The notes: generated by a model from the sequence alone, not told the origin. Shown: positions 17,836-28,254, numbered from the stretch's first letter. The stretch is 64,000 bases of DNA from Hyphomicrobiales bacterium (GCA_024236395.1 JACKKO010000001.1:62001-126000); one strand, 5' to 3'. Program-made: numbers and translations.

Positions 17836-17864
17836 TTGAGTTTCGGTCGGTTCTGGCGTATAAT
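17836..17864 (+). promoter_or_regulatory. Promoter for virB4-virB6, placed for a leaderless mRNA
   Basis: TTGAGT (17836-17841), a 17-bp spacer and a perfect TATAAT (17859-17864). The expected transcription start, about 7 bases on, is 17871, which is the A of the virB4 ATG. No Shine-Dalgarno sequence lies in front of that ATG. Confidence 0.65.
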
Positions 17865-17870
17865 AAAGCT

Positions 17871-20384
17871 ATGGCGCTGGCAAAGAAAATCTCCAAGAAA
17901 TCGGAGAAGAAAAAACCAACCCGTATCGCTCCATCCCAGCGAACGGCCAATGAGGTGATGAGTGAATCTGAGGTGGAGGAATTCCTCCCCTATACCTGCC
18001 ACTATGACCCTCATACGCTGCTCACCAAGAACGGCGAACTGGTACAGGTTATCAAACTGACCGGTTTCAATTTTGAAAGTATCGCTTCTGCTAATCAGGA
18101 GCGTCTGCCGGTACGTACCGCCATTCGCAAAGCCATTGCCGAAGCGATCCAGGTGCCGGAATATGCTATTTGGCTTCACACGGTGCGACGGCGCACAAAC
18201 CTCGCCCCAACCGGGAACCATAAGGACACATTCAGCAAAATGCTCAACCAGGCATGGGTGGAGCGGCACGACTGGACCCATAAATACATGAATGAGCTCT
18301 ATATTACTGTCATCATTCAGGGTACCTCTCTGGCGCTTAGCGAGCCAAAAAACTTCCTGCGCAGTTTGGCCGTGTGGAAAGAGCGGCGCTATCACACGCA
18401 ATTTCTGGAAAATTCCTGTGCCAAACTTACTGAAGCCGTAGACATCCTTCTTGAAAATTTGCGCCCGTTTGGCGCACGCCGCCTGAGTACGATCAAGGGC
18501 CGGGACGGCATTTACTATTCTGAGCCGATGCAGTTCTTCTGTAAAATCATCAATCTTGAGGAAGAGCCATTCCCAATGGCGCTCCAGGATCTTTCCGAGG
18601 TGATGCCACAACGGCACCAGGTATTCTTTGGTTTTAATGCACTGGAAGTCAAAAGCCCTAAGAGCCGGCATTACGGCGCGATCCTGACGGTAAAAGAATA
18701 CCATGAGGTGACCACCAGTTTTATCGACCGTTTTCTGCAACTGCCACACCGTTTTGTCATTACGGAAACATTTGATTTTGTGAACAACGAAAAGGCCCTG
18801 GCACATTTCGAACAACAACACACTTATTATACGCTTTCCAAAGACTCCGAAATGGAGAAACTTTCCGGCATTCGTGATATTTTAGACTCCGATACCGGTT
18901 CTCCCGTAGATTTCGGTGAACACCAGATCAATATCCTGTTACTGGATGACGATTTGCCGGAACTGGAAGAAAGCGTACGCGATATGGTTAACGCGTTTCG
19001 GCAGCTAGGCATTGTGGTTTTCCGGGAAGATTTGTGTATGGAAGATTGTTTCTGGGCACAATTGCCGGGTAATTTTGAGTTTATCCGCCGTATGTCCTAT
19101 ATCAATACACGGCGGATTGGCGGTTATGCCTCACTGTACAATTTCCCGGCGGGAAAAATTAATGGCAATCACTGGGGGCCAGCGGTCACCATATTTTATA
19201 CAACCCAGCAAACCCCCTATTTTTTCAATTTCCATTACGAAGATAACGGGCATACGATGATTATCGGCCCCTATGGCGGGGGCAAAACGGTTCTGTTGAA
19301 CTTCCTGCTCTCTGAAGCACAGAAGTTTCAGCCGCGCTTATTTTTCTTTGACCGCGACCGCGGTTCAGAAATCTTCCTGCGTGCACTGGGGGGTAATTAC
19401 CGTCGTATCCTGCGTGAACCCGATATGACGCAATTGCGGCTAAACCCGCTACTCCTGCCTGACTCGCAAGAAAACCGCGGCTTTGTACGCACCTGGCTTG
19501 GGTCACTGATTGCCCATGATCCCAAATTGATTACACCCGAAGATCAACAGAAAATTCAGGATGCCGTGGAGTATATTTTCTCTTTGCCGCTGGCCGAGCG
19601 CCGCCTGAATAAGGTTATTCCACGTTATTGGCCACTGGATAATGATACGGAAAATAATAACACCCAGGAAATTCTGGAACAGCTCTTGCAGGGCGAGCGT
19701 GGTGCCCCGGTTTCCGTAACAGAACGTTTATCCATCTGGCATAGTAATGGGGCTTATGCCCATTTCTTTGATAATGAGAAAGATGACCTTTCTTTTGAGG
19801 ATGGACGTATTTTTGGATTTGGCGTGACGCATATGGTGGAAGATGGCATTACACTTATTCCGGTGCTCTCTTACCTTTTCCACCGCATCCGCGCCATGCT
19901 GGATGGTTCACCTACGATCATGGTGCTGGATGAAGCCTGGCAGATGATTGATAATCCTATTTTCGCGCCGCACATTAGTACTATTCTCGATGAATTCCGT
20001 GCAAAAAATGCCATCGTGATTCTGGCCACCGAAAGTGTGGATGACGCCCGCAAGAGTTCTATTACCCGTATGCTAACAGAGAAACTACAGACTGCAATCT
20101 TTCTTCCTAATCCCAAAGCCAATGAGGCATATGGAGAGGTGTTCGGCCTTAGCGAGGAAGAGATTGCCTTCATCCAGACAATGCGTACTAACAAGCGCCA
20201 GTTTTTGATTAAGCACTACATTGATTCGGTCGTTGCAGAGCTGGATCTTTCCGGGATGGACGCGCTCCTGGCTGTGCTCTCGGCCACTCCCCAGAATCTG
20301 GCCGTTGCAGAAGGGCTGATCAAGGAAAAGGGATCAAAACCAGAGGACTGGCTATCTACCTTTATGGAGAAGGCGGTGACGTGA
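17871..20384 (+). CDS. virB4: Type IV secretion system ATPase VirB4
   Basis: An 837-residue ATPase of the VirB4/CagE/TrbE family, which powers type IV secretion at the inner-membrane base. The Walker A motif is GPYGGGKT (466-473), and the Walker B stretch TIMVLDEAWQ has its Asp-Glu at 687-688. The N-terminal domain (about residues 40-250) includes the family's FLPYTCHYDPHTLLTKNGEL entry. Overall it resembles the VirB4 proteins of Rickettsiales. A promoter with TATAAT sits right against the start, with no ribosome-binding site. virB6 overlaps its end by 4 bp. No virB3, virB8-11 or virD4 gene is in the window. Confidence 0.94.
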   Translation: MALAKKISKKSEKKKPTRIAPSQRTANEVMSESEVEEFLPYTCHYDPHTLLTKNGELVQVIKLTGFNFESIASANQERLPVRTAIRKAIAEAIQVPEYAIWLHTVRRRTNLAPTGNHKDTFSKMLNQAWVERHDWTHKYMNELYITVIIQGTSLALSEPKNFLRSLAVWKERRYHTQFLENSCAKLTEAVDILLENLRPFGARRLSTIKGRDGIYYSEPMQFFCKIINLEEEPFPMALQDLSEVMPQRHQVFFGFNALEVKSPKSRHYGAILTVKEYHEVTTSFIDRFLQLPHRFVITETFDFVNNEKALAHFEQQHTYYTLSKDSEMEKLSGIRDILDSDTGSPVDFGEHQINILLLDDDLPELEESVRDMVNAFRQLGIVVFREDLCMEDCFWAQLPGNFEFIRRMSYINTRRIGGYASLYNFPAGKINGNHWGPAVTIFYTTQQTPYFFNFHYEDNGHTMIIGPYGGGKTVLLNFLLSEAQKFQPRLFFFDRDRGSEIFLRALGGNYRRILREPDMTQLRLNPLLLPDSQENRGFVRTWLGSLIAHDPKLITPEDQQKIQDAVEYIFSLPLAERRLNKVIPRYWPLDNDTENNNTQEILEQLLQGERGAPVSVTERLSIWHSNGAYAHFFDNEKDDLSFEDGRIFGFGVTHMVEDGITLIPVLSYLFHRIRAMLDGSPTIMVLDEAWQMIDNPIFAPHISTILDEFRAKNAIVILATESVDDARKSSITRMLTEKLQTAIFLPNPKANEAYGEVFGLSEEEIAFIQTMRTNKRQFLIKHYIDSVVAELDLSGMDALLAVLSATPQNLAVAEGLIKEKGSKPEDWLSTFMEKAVT

Positions 20385-22387
20385 GGATATTCGTCATACT
20401 ACTCATTTGCTTTCTGGGGCTGATCACTATCCAGCCTGGGGAAGCATTTGCCCAGGGCTGGACTCCCGCTGAAGCCACCTGTGAATTTGATGGCGGACTG
20501 ACAACGTATACCATCACCGCGGAAGATAACCCCCAACTCGTTAAACCATGTATTACCGGTGAAGACCCTAGTGGTAATGTACTGGTCATGGAGGTCATGG
20601 CCTCCGCTGTCTGCGTGGTTCGCGCCGTTATGGCACAGGCCATGTTTGATGTGTATTGTGAGATTGCCAGGGGAATGCGCCCGATCTTCATGATTCTGAT
20701 GACACTCTATGTGATTTTATATGGTATCTCGTTTATTTTTGGTATCGCCGATGTGGATGGCCGGGATTTTGCCATCCGCCTAGCTAAAATTATGGTGCTC
20801 TACAGTATCGCCTATAACCCGGAATTCTTCTATCGAACCATGTACCTGTCGTGGTTCGCGTTGATTGACGGCATTGGACAGGCCATGTCCGTCCTCTATC
20901 CGGCAGAATATTTTACGCCGGAATACCAGGCCTCTATGGATCAGTCTGCTTTATTAGCGGCAAAATATGGTTCCACTTACCAAGGAGGCAGTGGACATCT
21001 GGGGTTCTACGTCCATCTGGATCACCTGTTTCAGCAGTTAGTAGGTAAAGAGCAACTTTACGGGCTTATGCTAATGGCCGTTACGTTCCTGTTTTCCGGC
21101 AGCGGTTTCTGGGTTGGAATGCTGATCATGATCGGTGTTATAACCGTCTTAATCTCCATTATTATGGTAGTCGTGGTATATACGACGGCAGTCATCGCAC
21201 TGAATTACCTTCTTTTGTTTACCCCTATTTTCTTTGCCATGTTCTTATTCAAGCCCACGCAGAAGGTGGCCAATGGCTGGATGGCCGCTATCATCAGCTA
21301 TACCCTGCAGCCTATCCTGATTTATATCATTGTGATGATCGTTGGCAGCACCCTCAGCGCTGGCGATGCAATTATGGACATTCTGGAGCCGGCGGATGCT
21401 GGCGTGTGTGCAAGTGCGCGTTCTTCGATGGAGCTGCGTTGCTCTCCTGGTCCTAGTTTTGACCCTAGTCTTTGTGTCGCAGAACAGGAAAATGTTGAGG
21501 TATCTTGTTATCCAGCAGCCGTAGCATTACAGTCAGAAATTGAATTCCAGGTGGGTTTGGCCAACGTTGCCATTGTCAATGTTCCCAAATTTCGCCAGGA
21601 GCCCGTAACTATTGACCCATTAACAGGTCTGGCTACAGATCCCCCCCCATTAGATGGCAGCCCAACCGAAATAACTACTAACTTCAACCTATTGAAGAAC
21701 AAAGCTTTGCGGAATATTGTTGCCTTTATCATTATCGGGGCTATTGTTGGACAGTTTGTCAGCTTTGCTCCCATGCTGGCCCAGCGGCTTTCCATCTGGC
21801 GCTCCCAGCGCGCCACACCGGTCATTGGCGAAACACAGGGAATGGGTTCTTTGTTTGGCGGCAACCAGGATAGAGGTACGTTCGGCATCACCTCCTGGTT
21901 TGGGGTAATCGCCGGGCGGGGCATTAGCGCCGCTGCCAATTATAAAGGAAGCACTGCCTTGGGGGCAATTGCCACTGGCGCCGCCTACATGCTGGGTGGG
22001 AAAGAGACTGCTGCCCGCGATAGTAGTTCTGCTCATAGCATTTCCACAGAAACCACAGGTCGTGAACAATATGCTGCTGCCGGTATCTCCGATAAGACCA
22101 CTTACCGCTTTGGCGTTGGGAAAGAAGGCGGGCTACAGGCATCAAATTTTGTCACTAAAAGTAAAAGCCCACGGGACGCATCTTTTGCCTCTGGCTCTAG
22201 CACTGATCCTGAGAATGTGGTGTGGACCCCACGGGGTCATCTCTCCGACTTCTGGGCCTCCAGCCTACCTGGTGACTATGGCACTGTTAAACGTGATGCC
22301 CGTAATTTCTTTAGGAAACTTAACCCCATCAAATATAAAATCAAAAAGGATGACGACGGCAATGATGATGGCGGTTCTTGGGCATAA
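20381..22387 (+). CDS. virB6: Type IV secretion system membrane protein VirB6/TrbL
   Basis: A 668-residue polytopic channel component. A signal-like N-terminus (MRIFVILLICFLGLITIQPG) is followed by a periplasmic Cys-containing segment. About six membrane helices come next, including a long central hydrophobic block near residues 225-300. A Cys-rich external loop (about 340-390), a last helix near 440-460 and a 200-residue Gly/Ser-rich hydrophilic tail complete it. Start codon is GTG, overlapping the virB4 stop as GTGA. Extended VirB6 proteins with long tails are known from Rickettsiales, where several copies are usual; only one is present here. Confidence 0.88.
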   Translation: MRIFVILLICFLGLITIQPGEAFAQGWTPAEATCEFDGGLTTYTITAEDNPQLVKPCITGEDPSGNVLVMEVMASAVCVVRAVMAQAMFDVYCEIARGMRPIFMILMTLYVILYGISFIFGIADVDGRDFAIRLAKIMVLYSIAYNPEFFYRTMYLSWFALIDGIGQAMSVLYPAEYFTPEYQASMDQSALLAAKYGSTYQGGSGHLGFYVHLDHLFQQLVGKEQLYGLMLMAVTFLFSGSGFWVGMLIMIGVITVLISIIMVVVVYTTAVIALNYLLLFTPIFFAMFLFKPTQKVANGWMAAIISYTLQPILIYIIVMIVGSTLSAGDAIMDILEPADAGVCASARSSMELRCSPGPSFDPSLCVAEQENVEVSCYPAAVALQSEIEFQVGLANVAIVNVPKFRQEPVTIDPLTGLATDPPPLDGSPTEITTNFNLLKNKALRNIVAFIIIGAIVGQFVSFAPMLAQRLSIWRSQRATPVIGETQGMGSLFGGNQDRGTFGITSWFGVIAGRGISAAANYKGSTALGAIATGAAYMLGGKETAARDSSSAHSISTETTGREQYAAAGISDKTTYRFGVGKEGGLQASNFVTKSKSPRDASFASGSSTDPENVVWTPRGHLSDFWASSLPGDYGTVKRDARNFFRKLNPIKYKIKKDDDGNDDGGSWA

Positions 22388-22458
22388 CATTTTTCTCTTA
22401 TTGCCCACCTACTCTAACAACTTGACTTTTCAACGGCTCTGCCTAGTCTTGGCGCCGT

Positions 22459-24045
22459 ATGAATCCACTGGATACCGAACTTGCCCTCTCCAGCCGTGCC
22501 TGGCCATTTGAAGAAGCCGGACGCCTGCTGAAGCGCCTGAACGGCAAAACACCGGAAAAGGGCTACGTGCTGTTTGAAACTGGTTATGGCCCTTCCGGTC
22601 TACCGCACATTGGCACGTTTGGTGAAGTGTTCCGCACCACGCTGGTGCGCCGCGCCTTCCAACGCCTGTGCAATATCCCCACCAGGCTCTTTGCCTTCTC
22701 GGATGATATGGACGGGCTGCGTAAAGTACCGGATAATATTCCCAATGCCGACATGGTATCAGCACATCTGGGCAAACCGCTGACTGCCATCCCGGATCCG
22801 TTTGGTACGCATGAAAGCTTCGGCGCACATATGAACCACCGGCTGCAACAATTTCTGGATCGGTTCGGGTTTGAATATTCCTTCAAAAGCGCGACAGAAT
22901 GTTACAAAAGCGGCTTGTTTGATACGACATTGCTACGGGTACTGGCACAGTACGAAGCCATCCAGAAAATTATGCTGCCCACGCTGGGAGAGGAGCGCCG
23001 GGCCACCTATAGTCCCTTTATGCCGATCTGCCCCAAAACCGGGAAAGTGCTTCAGGCACCCGTTACCACAACCAATGCTGAAAAAGGCACCATCACTTAT
23101 ACCGATGAGGATGGGGAGAGCGTGGAAACACCTGTCACTGGCGGGCGCTGTAAGCTGCAGTGGAAACCGGACTGGGGCATGCGCTGGGCTGCACTGAACG
23201 TGGATTATGAAATGCACGGGAAGGATCTGATTCCTTCCGCGCAGCTTTCCGCCAAAATCTGCCGCGTGCTGGGAGGCACCCCGCCAGAGCTTTTTGTCTA
23301 TGAACTCTTTCTGGACGAACATGGACAGAAGATTTCCAAGTCCAAAGGAAACGGGATTACGCTGGATGAATGGTTGCGCTACGCCACCCCGGAAAGCCTG
23401 GCGTTGTATATGTACCAGTCACCCAAGAAGGCCAAGCGGCTGCATTTTGATGTGATTCCCAAACATGTGGACGAATACCTCAGCCATCTGCAGAATATCG
23501 ACGCACAGGAAGAAGCGAAGAAACTGGCCAACCCGGTCTGGCATATCCATGACGGGTCACCACCCGCGCAGGATATCCCCATCAGCTTTAACCTGCTGCT
23601 GAACCTGACCAGCGCGTGCAATCCGGAAGATAAATCCGTGCTCTGGGGATTCATCACCCGCTATGCCCCGGATGCCACGCCGGAAAAATTGCCGGAACTG
23701 GATATGCTGGTGGGGTACGCCATGGCGTACTATGAGGATTTCATCAAGCCTACCAAGCTATACCGCCTGCCAACCGCAGCGGAAAAGGATGCGCTGAAAG
23801 CATTGGCCACTGCGCTGGAAGGACTGGAGATCTCCGCCACGGCGGAAACCATCCAGAATACTATTTACGAAATTGGCAAATCCCACGGGTTTGAGAATTT
23901 GCGGGACTGGTTCAAGGCTCTCTATGAAATTCTGCTGGGGCAAGAACAGGGCCCACGTATGGGATCCTTCATTGCGCTTTACGGCGTGAATGAAACACTC
24001 CAACTCATTCGCCGCGTGCTGCGCGGGGAAAGTCTGGCTGCCTGA
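22459..24045 (+). CDS. lysK: Lysyl-tRNA synthetase, class I
   Basis: Charges tRNA-Lys. It is the archaeal-type class I enzyme that most alphaproteobacteria use instead of class II LysS. HIGT (50-53) is the HIGH site, and KISKS (291-295) in [16 protein letters not shown] is the KMSKS site. The [14 protein letters not shown] segment is diagnostic. The length, 528 aa, is normal. No Shine-Dalgarno sequence is visible before the ATG; a weak TTGACT-N16-TAGTCT pair (22422-22449) would start transcription within a few bases of the ATG. The stop overlaps the start of the HAD gene (TGATG). Confidence 0.96.
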   Translation: MNPLDTELALSSRAWPFEEAGRLLKRLNGKTPEKGYVLFETGYGPSGLPHIGTFGEVFRTTLVRRAFQRLCNIPTRLFAFSDDMDGLRKVPDNIPNADMVSAHLGKPLTAIPDPFGTHESFGAHMNHRLQQFLDRFGFEYSFKSATECYKSGLFDTTLLRVLAQYEAIQKIMLPTLGEERRATYSPFMPICPKTGKVLQAPVTTTNAEKGTITYTDEDGESVETPVTGGRCKLQWKPDWGMRWAALNVDYEMHGKDLIPSAQLSAKICRVLGGTPPELFVYELFLDEHGQKISKSKGNGITLDEWLRYATPESLALYMYQSPKKAKRLHFDVIPKHVDEYLSHLQNIDAQEEAKKLANPVWHIHDGSPPAQDIPISFNLLLNLTSACNPEDKSVLWGFITRYAPDATPEKLPELDMLVGYAMAYYEDFIKPTKLYRLPTAAEKDALKALATALEGLEISATAETIQNTIYEIGKSHGFENLRDWFKALYEILLGQEQGPRMGSFIALYGVNETLQLIRRVLRGESLAA

Positions 24046-24926
24046 TGGGAATGTTCCGGCGCTATGAACGCCTGGCAGAGCTGGCAGGCGGTTATTCTGG
24101 TTTTATTCTCGATTTATGGGGCGTCATCCATGACGGACAGGCGCTTTACCCGGATGTGCTACCGGCCTTAGAAGCATTGCGGGAACGCGGCAAACGGATC
24201 GTATTTCTCTCTAACGCCCCACGCCGTGCGGCAATGGCTGAGGCCGTCTTGCAACGCCTTGGCGTTCCACAAGCGCTCTATGATGGGATTGTCACGTCCG
24301 GTGAGGCAGCATTTGACTATGTTTGCAAACTCACGGAAAACTCCCAGCTCGCCACCAGCCAGTATTACTATATCGGCCCGGACAAGGATGCTAATATCTT
24401 GTACGGTCTGCCACTTTCCCGCACATTGATTGCCTCAGAAGCGGCCTTTGCTATTGTGACCGGGTATGATCAGGATCACTCGCCGCTGGATGAGAAAGAG
24501 GGCGATATTTCCGCCTGCCTGGAGGCAGAGCTACCACTCTTGTGCGCCAACCCGGATCATTACGTGGTTCGCCACAGCGGTGTACGCGTTCCCTGTGCCG
24601 GGCTGATCGCCGAAACCTATGCCGAGCGCGGTGGCCGTGTTACCTTCTTCGGCAAACCGCACAAGGTCGTCTATACACGCTGCTTGGATTTGCTTGGGGT
24701 CTCGACGGAGAACACTTCCGATGTATTGGCCATTGGTGACAATCTGGATACGGATATCCTCGGCGCCTCCATGCAAGGGCTGGATTCTATCCTTGTGACC
24801 GGCGGGGTGCTATTGGAAACATTCGGCACGCCATTCGGAATATTACCCGAATCACCCGCGCTGGAGAATGCCTTTAAGGAGGTGGGGGTATATCCTGGGG
24901 GGGTGCTACCGGCGTTTCGCTGGTAA
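24045..24926 (+). CDS. HAD-superfamily hydrolase, subclass IIA (TIGR01459-like)
   Basis: A 293-residue HAD phosphatase. The nucleophile motif is FILDLWGVIHDG, with D23 as nucleophile and Trp where most HAD enzymes have the second Asp, as usual in this alphaproteobacterial group. Motif II is IVFLSNAPR, motif III Lys is in FFGKPHKVVY, and motif IV is VLAIGDNLDTDILGA. The substrate is unknown; class IIA members often act on small phosphorylated sugars. It is translationally coupled to lysK. Its last 53 bp overlap the 3' end of the convergent tlpA-like gene. Confidence 0.88.
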   Translation: MGMFRRYERLAELAGGYSGFILDLWGVIHDGQALYPDVLPALEALRERGKRIVFLSNAPRRAAMAEAVLQRLGVPQALYDGIVTSGEAAFDYVCKLTENSQLATSQYYYIGPDKDANILYGLPLSRTLIASEAAFAIVTGYDQDHSPLDEKEGDISACLEAELPLLCANPDHYVVRHSGVRVPCAGLIAETYAERGGRVTFFGKPHKVVYTRCLDLLGVSTENTSDVLAIGDNLDTDILGASMQGLDSILVTGGVLLETFGTPFGILPESPALENAFKEVGVYPGGVLPAFRW

Positions 24927-25455
24927 TTTCGGATGGCTCGTTCAGTAACGCTTCCATGTCCTTCCGGATATCCGGCTGCATCCAGTTCAAGCCTCCCACC
25001 ATGCGTCCGGCTTCCCGGCCTTGCCGGTCAATGATGAGCGTGGTTGGCAGCGCTTTCAGGCGTAGTGCATTGTAGAGCTTACTTTTTGGATCCCATACCG
25101 GGTTCAGTGCTTCCAGCCCGTTGCGCTTCAGAAAGCCGGGAATCACATCAAACCCCCGGAAATCTTCAGAAACCGCCAAAAGCACCAACCCCTGATCCTT
25201 GTATTTTTCCTCCAGCGCCATCAACGAGGGCATTTCCTCAATGCAGGACTGGCACCATGTCGCCCAGAAATTCAGCAACAGCACCTTCCCCTCATACCCC
25301 CGCAGCGTCACCTCTCCCTCCTCTGTTTTCAGTGGAATATCAATCGGCAACAGCGGGGCACTTTGTGCCGGAAACGCGATAAAACAGCATAGAATGGCGC
25401 TTGCCAACCATGTACGAAAACGGCTATGGTGCAGCGCATACAAGGAATTCGTCAT
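24874..25455 (-). CDS. Thioredoxin-like TlpA/ResA-family protein, exported
   Basis: A membrane-anchored or periplasmic thiol-disulfide protein of the TlpA/ResA group. The N-terminal hydrophobic segment (about residues 15-33, ending AQSA) is a signal or anchor. The active site is WATWCQSC (C68 and C71), with the cis-Pro loop [14 protein letters not shown]. The C-terminus is Pro-rich. It may deliver electrons for cytochrome c maturation or Msr proteins, but that is inferred. The start is set at 25455, where its CAT abuts the argH ATG; an alternative at 25476 lies inside argH. Neither start has a clear ribosome-binding site. Confidence 0.87.
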   Translation of the reverse strand: MTNSLYALHHSRFRTWLASAILCCFIAFPAQSAPLLPIDIPLKTEEGEVTLRGYEGKVLLLNFWATWCQSCIEEMPSLMALEEKYKDQGLVLLAVSEDFRGFDVIPGFLKRNGLEALNPVWDPKSKLYNALRLKALPTTLIIDRQGREAGRMVGGLNWMQPDIRKDMEALLNEPSEITSETPVAPPQDIPPPP

Positions 25456-26865
25456 ATGGATCATCATACAGGGCAACCACCCCGCAAGGCAAACCCTTTA
25501 TGGGGCGGGCATTACGCTGAAGGACCATCGGAAATTATGGAGCGTATCAATGCCTCCATTGGATTCGACCAGCGATTATACAGGCAGGATATCGCGGGCT
25601 CCATTGCACACGCCACCATGCTGGGCAATCAGGGGATCCTCTCACAGGAGGATGTGACGGCGATTATCTCTGGCCTGAAAGCGATTGAACAGGATATTGC
25701 CGAAGGAAATTTCACCTTTTCCACCGCGCTGGAAGATATTCACATGAACATCGAAGCGAGCCTGAAGGAGCGCATTGGCGATGCCGCCGGCAGGCTGCAC
25801 ACAGCACGCTCCCGGAACGATCAGGTCGCCACAGACTTCCGCCTGTGGGTGAGGGATGCGACAGACGCCCTGGGGGAGGCCATACAATCCTTGCAGGAAG
25901 CTCTGATTAACCGGGCAGATGAATACGCCGAGGCTTATATGCCGGGCTTTACCCATTTGCAGACGGCACAGCCGGTCACGCTGGGGCATCACCTGCTGGC
26001 CTATGTGGAAATGCTGGGGCGTGACCGGGGACGGCTGGCCGATACCCGTAAACGCTTAAACGAGTCTCCGCTAGGAGCAGCCGCGTTGGCCGGCACATCC
26101 TTCCCGATTGACCGTGAACAAACGGCGCGCGCGCTGGGGTTTGACCGCCCGATGGCCAATTCCATCGATGCCGTTTCCGATCGTGATTTCGCACTGGAAT
26201 TCCTGGCAGCCGGCAGCATTCTGGCTATGCATCTCTCACGACTGGCGGAAGAGCTGGTGCTGTGGGCCAGCCGACAATTTGGCTTTATTCGCCTAAGCGA
26301 GGCCTTCACTACCGGTAGTTCCATTATGCCACAAAAGCGCAACCCAGATGCAGCAGAGCTAGTACGCGCACGGGCCGGGCGGATTTTTGGAGCGCTGATC
26401 GCACTGCTCACCGTTATGAAAGGTCTGCCGCTGACCTATAGCAAGGACATGCAGGATGATAAGGAACCCGTGTTTGAAAGCACCGAAGCGCTCATGCTGT
26501 GCGTCCGGGCAATGGACGGGATGATCCGGGATTTCTCCGCCAACCTGCCCGCACTGGAAGACGCTGCCGCCTCCGGCTTTGCCACCGCCACTGACCTGGC
26601 CGACTGGCTGGTACAGACGCACGCGATTCCGTTCCGGGAAGCACATCACATTGTGGGGGCGGTGGTGCGGGAAGCTGAAACACAAGGCTGTCGGCTGGAT
26701 GAACTTTCGCTGGACTCCCTGCAGGCCATTGAACCCCGTATTACGCAGGCTGCGCAGGAAGTGCTGACGGTACGCGCCTCCGTGGCGCGTCGTACCAGCC
26801 AGGGCGGCACGGCGCCAATACGGGTAAGGGAAGCCATTCAACACGCAAGGAAACGGTTCTTATGA
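25456..26865 (+). CDS. argH: Argininosuccinate lyase
   Basis: Last enzyme of arginine synthesis; splits argininosuccinate to arginine and fumarate. The fumarase-family signature [11 protein letters not shown] is at 287-297, with the catalytic Ser in it; the N-terminal [40 protein letters not shown] and [13 protein letters not shown] motifs are also present. The start at 25456 has AAGGA about 9 bases upstream; a longer in-frame form from 25426 is less likely. It leads the argH-lptM-lysA group, which is conserved in many alphaproteobacteria. Confidence 0.96.
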   Translation: MDHHTGQPPRKANPLWGGHYAEGPSEIMERINASIGFDQRLYRQDIAGSIAHATMLGNQGILSQEDVTAIISGLKAIEQDIAEGNFTFSTALEDIHMNIEASLKERIGDAAGRLHTARSRNDQVATDFRLWVRDATDALGEAIQSLQEALINRADEYAEAYMPGFTHLQTAQPVTLGHHLLAYVEMLGRDRGRLADTRKRLNESPLGAAALAGTSFPIDREQTARALGFDRPMANSIDAVSDRDFALEFLAAGSILAMHLSRLAEELVLWASRQFGFIRLSEAFTTGSSIMPQKRNPDAAELVRARAGRIFGALIALLTVMKGLPLTYSKDMQDDKEPVFESTEALMLCVRAMDGMIRDFSANLPALEDAAASGFATATDLADWLVQTHAIPFREAHHIVGAVVREAETQGCRLDELSLDSLQAIEPRITQAAQEVLTVRASVARRTSQGGTAPIRVREAIQHARKRFL

Positions 26866-26969
26866 TGCGGTTATCGCTAATCTGTGCATTGGTCATGTTG
26901 GTAGTATCTGGCTGCGGTGTGAAGGGTGATCTGCGCCTGCCAGCGCCGGAAACCACCGCAACTCAGTAA
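26862..26969 (+). CDS. lptM: Small lipoprotein LptM (YifL-like)
   Basis: A 35-residue lipoprotein. A short hydrophobic signal ends in the lipobox VSGC, followed by GVKGDLRLP, the hallmark of the LptM/YifL family that helps the LPS transporter LptDE mature. The start ATG overlaps the argH stop (ATGA), and lysA begins 10 bp after its stop. This argH-lptM-lysA order is common in proteobacteria. The gene is easily missed because of its size. Confidence 0.85.
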   Translation: MMRLSLICALVMLVVSGCGVKGDLRLPAPETTATQ

Positions 26970-26979
26970 CGCTAGGCCC

Positions 26980-28254
26980 ATGGATCATTTTACCTACCGG
27001 AATGGAATACTCCATGCGGAAGACGTCCCCGTCCCGGCGATTGCCGAGGCCGTGGGTACGCCGTTTTATTGTTATTCCACCGCCACCCTGACCCGGCATT
27101 ACACCGTGCTGGAGGAAGCGTTCTCCGCACTCTCACCATTATTCTGTTTTGCCGTAAAGGCCAACTCCAACCAGGCCGTACTGCGCACGCTGGGGCAATT
27201 GGGTGCCGGGGCGGATTGTGTGTCTGGTGGCGAGGTACGCCGGGCAATTCTGGCCGGCATTCCGGCGGAGCGGATTGTATTCTCCAGCGTGGGTAAAACC
27301 GTCCCGGAACTGGAATATGCCGTGCAGGAGAATATCCTGCAGTTTAACGTGGAATCCCTGGCTGAATTGCATATGCTGAGCGACACGGCCACACGCCTGG
27401 GCAAAACCGCACGCATTGCCTTGCGTATCAACCCGGCAATTGATGCCGATAAGGATGTGGGTACCCACGCCAAGATCAGTACCGGGAAAAAAATCCATAA
27501 ATTCGGCATTGCCTTTGAGAAGGCTGAAGAAGCCTATGCGCTGGCAGCCAACCTGCCAGGCCTAAAAATTACGGGTATTTCGGTGCATATCGGCTCGCAG
27601 TTTACATCGCTGGAACCGTTCCGCTGGGCGTTCCCACGGATTATTGAACTCACCACCCGTCTGAAGCAGAACGGTTTGCCGATAGATTCCATTGATCTCG
27701 GTGGCGGATTAGGGATTCCCTATCACGAGGAATCGCCACCGCAACCGGATATCTACGCCGCCATGATCCGCGAGTTTGTGGAGCCGCTCAATTGCCGCCT
27801 GATCCTGGAACCGGGCCGGGTGATTGCCGGTAATGCGGGGATTCTGATCACGTCCGTTATCCTGACCAAACATACCGGCGAACGGGAATTCGTCATTGTG
27901 GATGCTGCAATGAACGATCTCATGCGCCCAAGCCTCTATGATGCATACCATGAAATCATCCCGGTCACCGCGGCGACAAACCCGGAAGATACACGGCTAC
28001 TGGATATTGCCGGGGCCGTCTGTGAAACCGGAGATGTATTTGCCCGCGGGCGCTTGCTGCCGCCCATGCAGGCCGGTGACTTGCTGGCTTTCCGCTCTAC
28101 CGGGGCATATGGCGCGGTGATGGCCGGAAATTACAATACCCGGCTGCTCATCCCGGAAGTGATGGTGCATGGTAATGCGTTTGCCATCGTGAGAAAACGC
28201 CAGACTTATGATACGTTGATTGGCATGGACGAACAGCCGCCCTGGCTGGCCTAG
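26980..28254 (+). CDS. lysA: Diaminopimelate decarboxylase
   Basis: Removes CO2 from meso-diaminopimelate to make lysine; PLP enzyme of alanine-racemase fold. The PLP Lys is K60 in FCFAVKANSNQAVL. Other motifs are SGGEVRRAI, HIGSQ, the phosphate-binding GGGLGIPY, EPGRVIAGNAG, and CETGDVFARGR with the active-site Cys. The start MDHFTYRNG at 26980 fits the family and lies 10 bp after lptM; a longer frame beginning inside lptM is rejected. Length is 424 aa. Confidence 0.96.
   Translation: MDHFTYRNGILHAEDVPVPAIAEAVGTPFYCYSTATLTRHYTVLEEAFSALSPLFCFAVKANSNQAVLRTLGQLGAGADCVSGGEVRRAILAGIPAERIVFSSVGKTVPELEYAVQENILQFNVESLAELHMLSDTATRLGKTARIALRINPAIDADKDVGTHAKISTGKKIHKFGIAFEKAEEAYALAANLPGLKITGISVHIGSQFTSLEPFRWAFPRIIELTTRLKQNGLPIDSIDLGGGLGIPYHEESPPQPDIYAAMIREFVEPLNCRLILEPGRVIAGNAGILITSVILTKHTGEREFVIVDAAMNDLMRPSLYDAYHEIIPVTAATNPEDTRLLDIAGAVCETGDVFARGRLLPPMQAGDLLAFRSTGAYGAVMAGNYNTRLLIPEVMVHGNAFAIVRKRQTYDTLIGMDEQPPWLA

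Noticed and set aside
17817..18821. Minus-strand 334-residue open frame opposite virB4
   Set aside because: virB4 is clearly the coding strand by family motifs; this frame overlaps its promoter and shows no domain.
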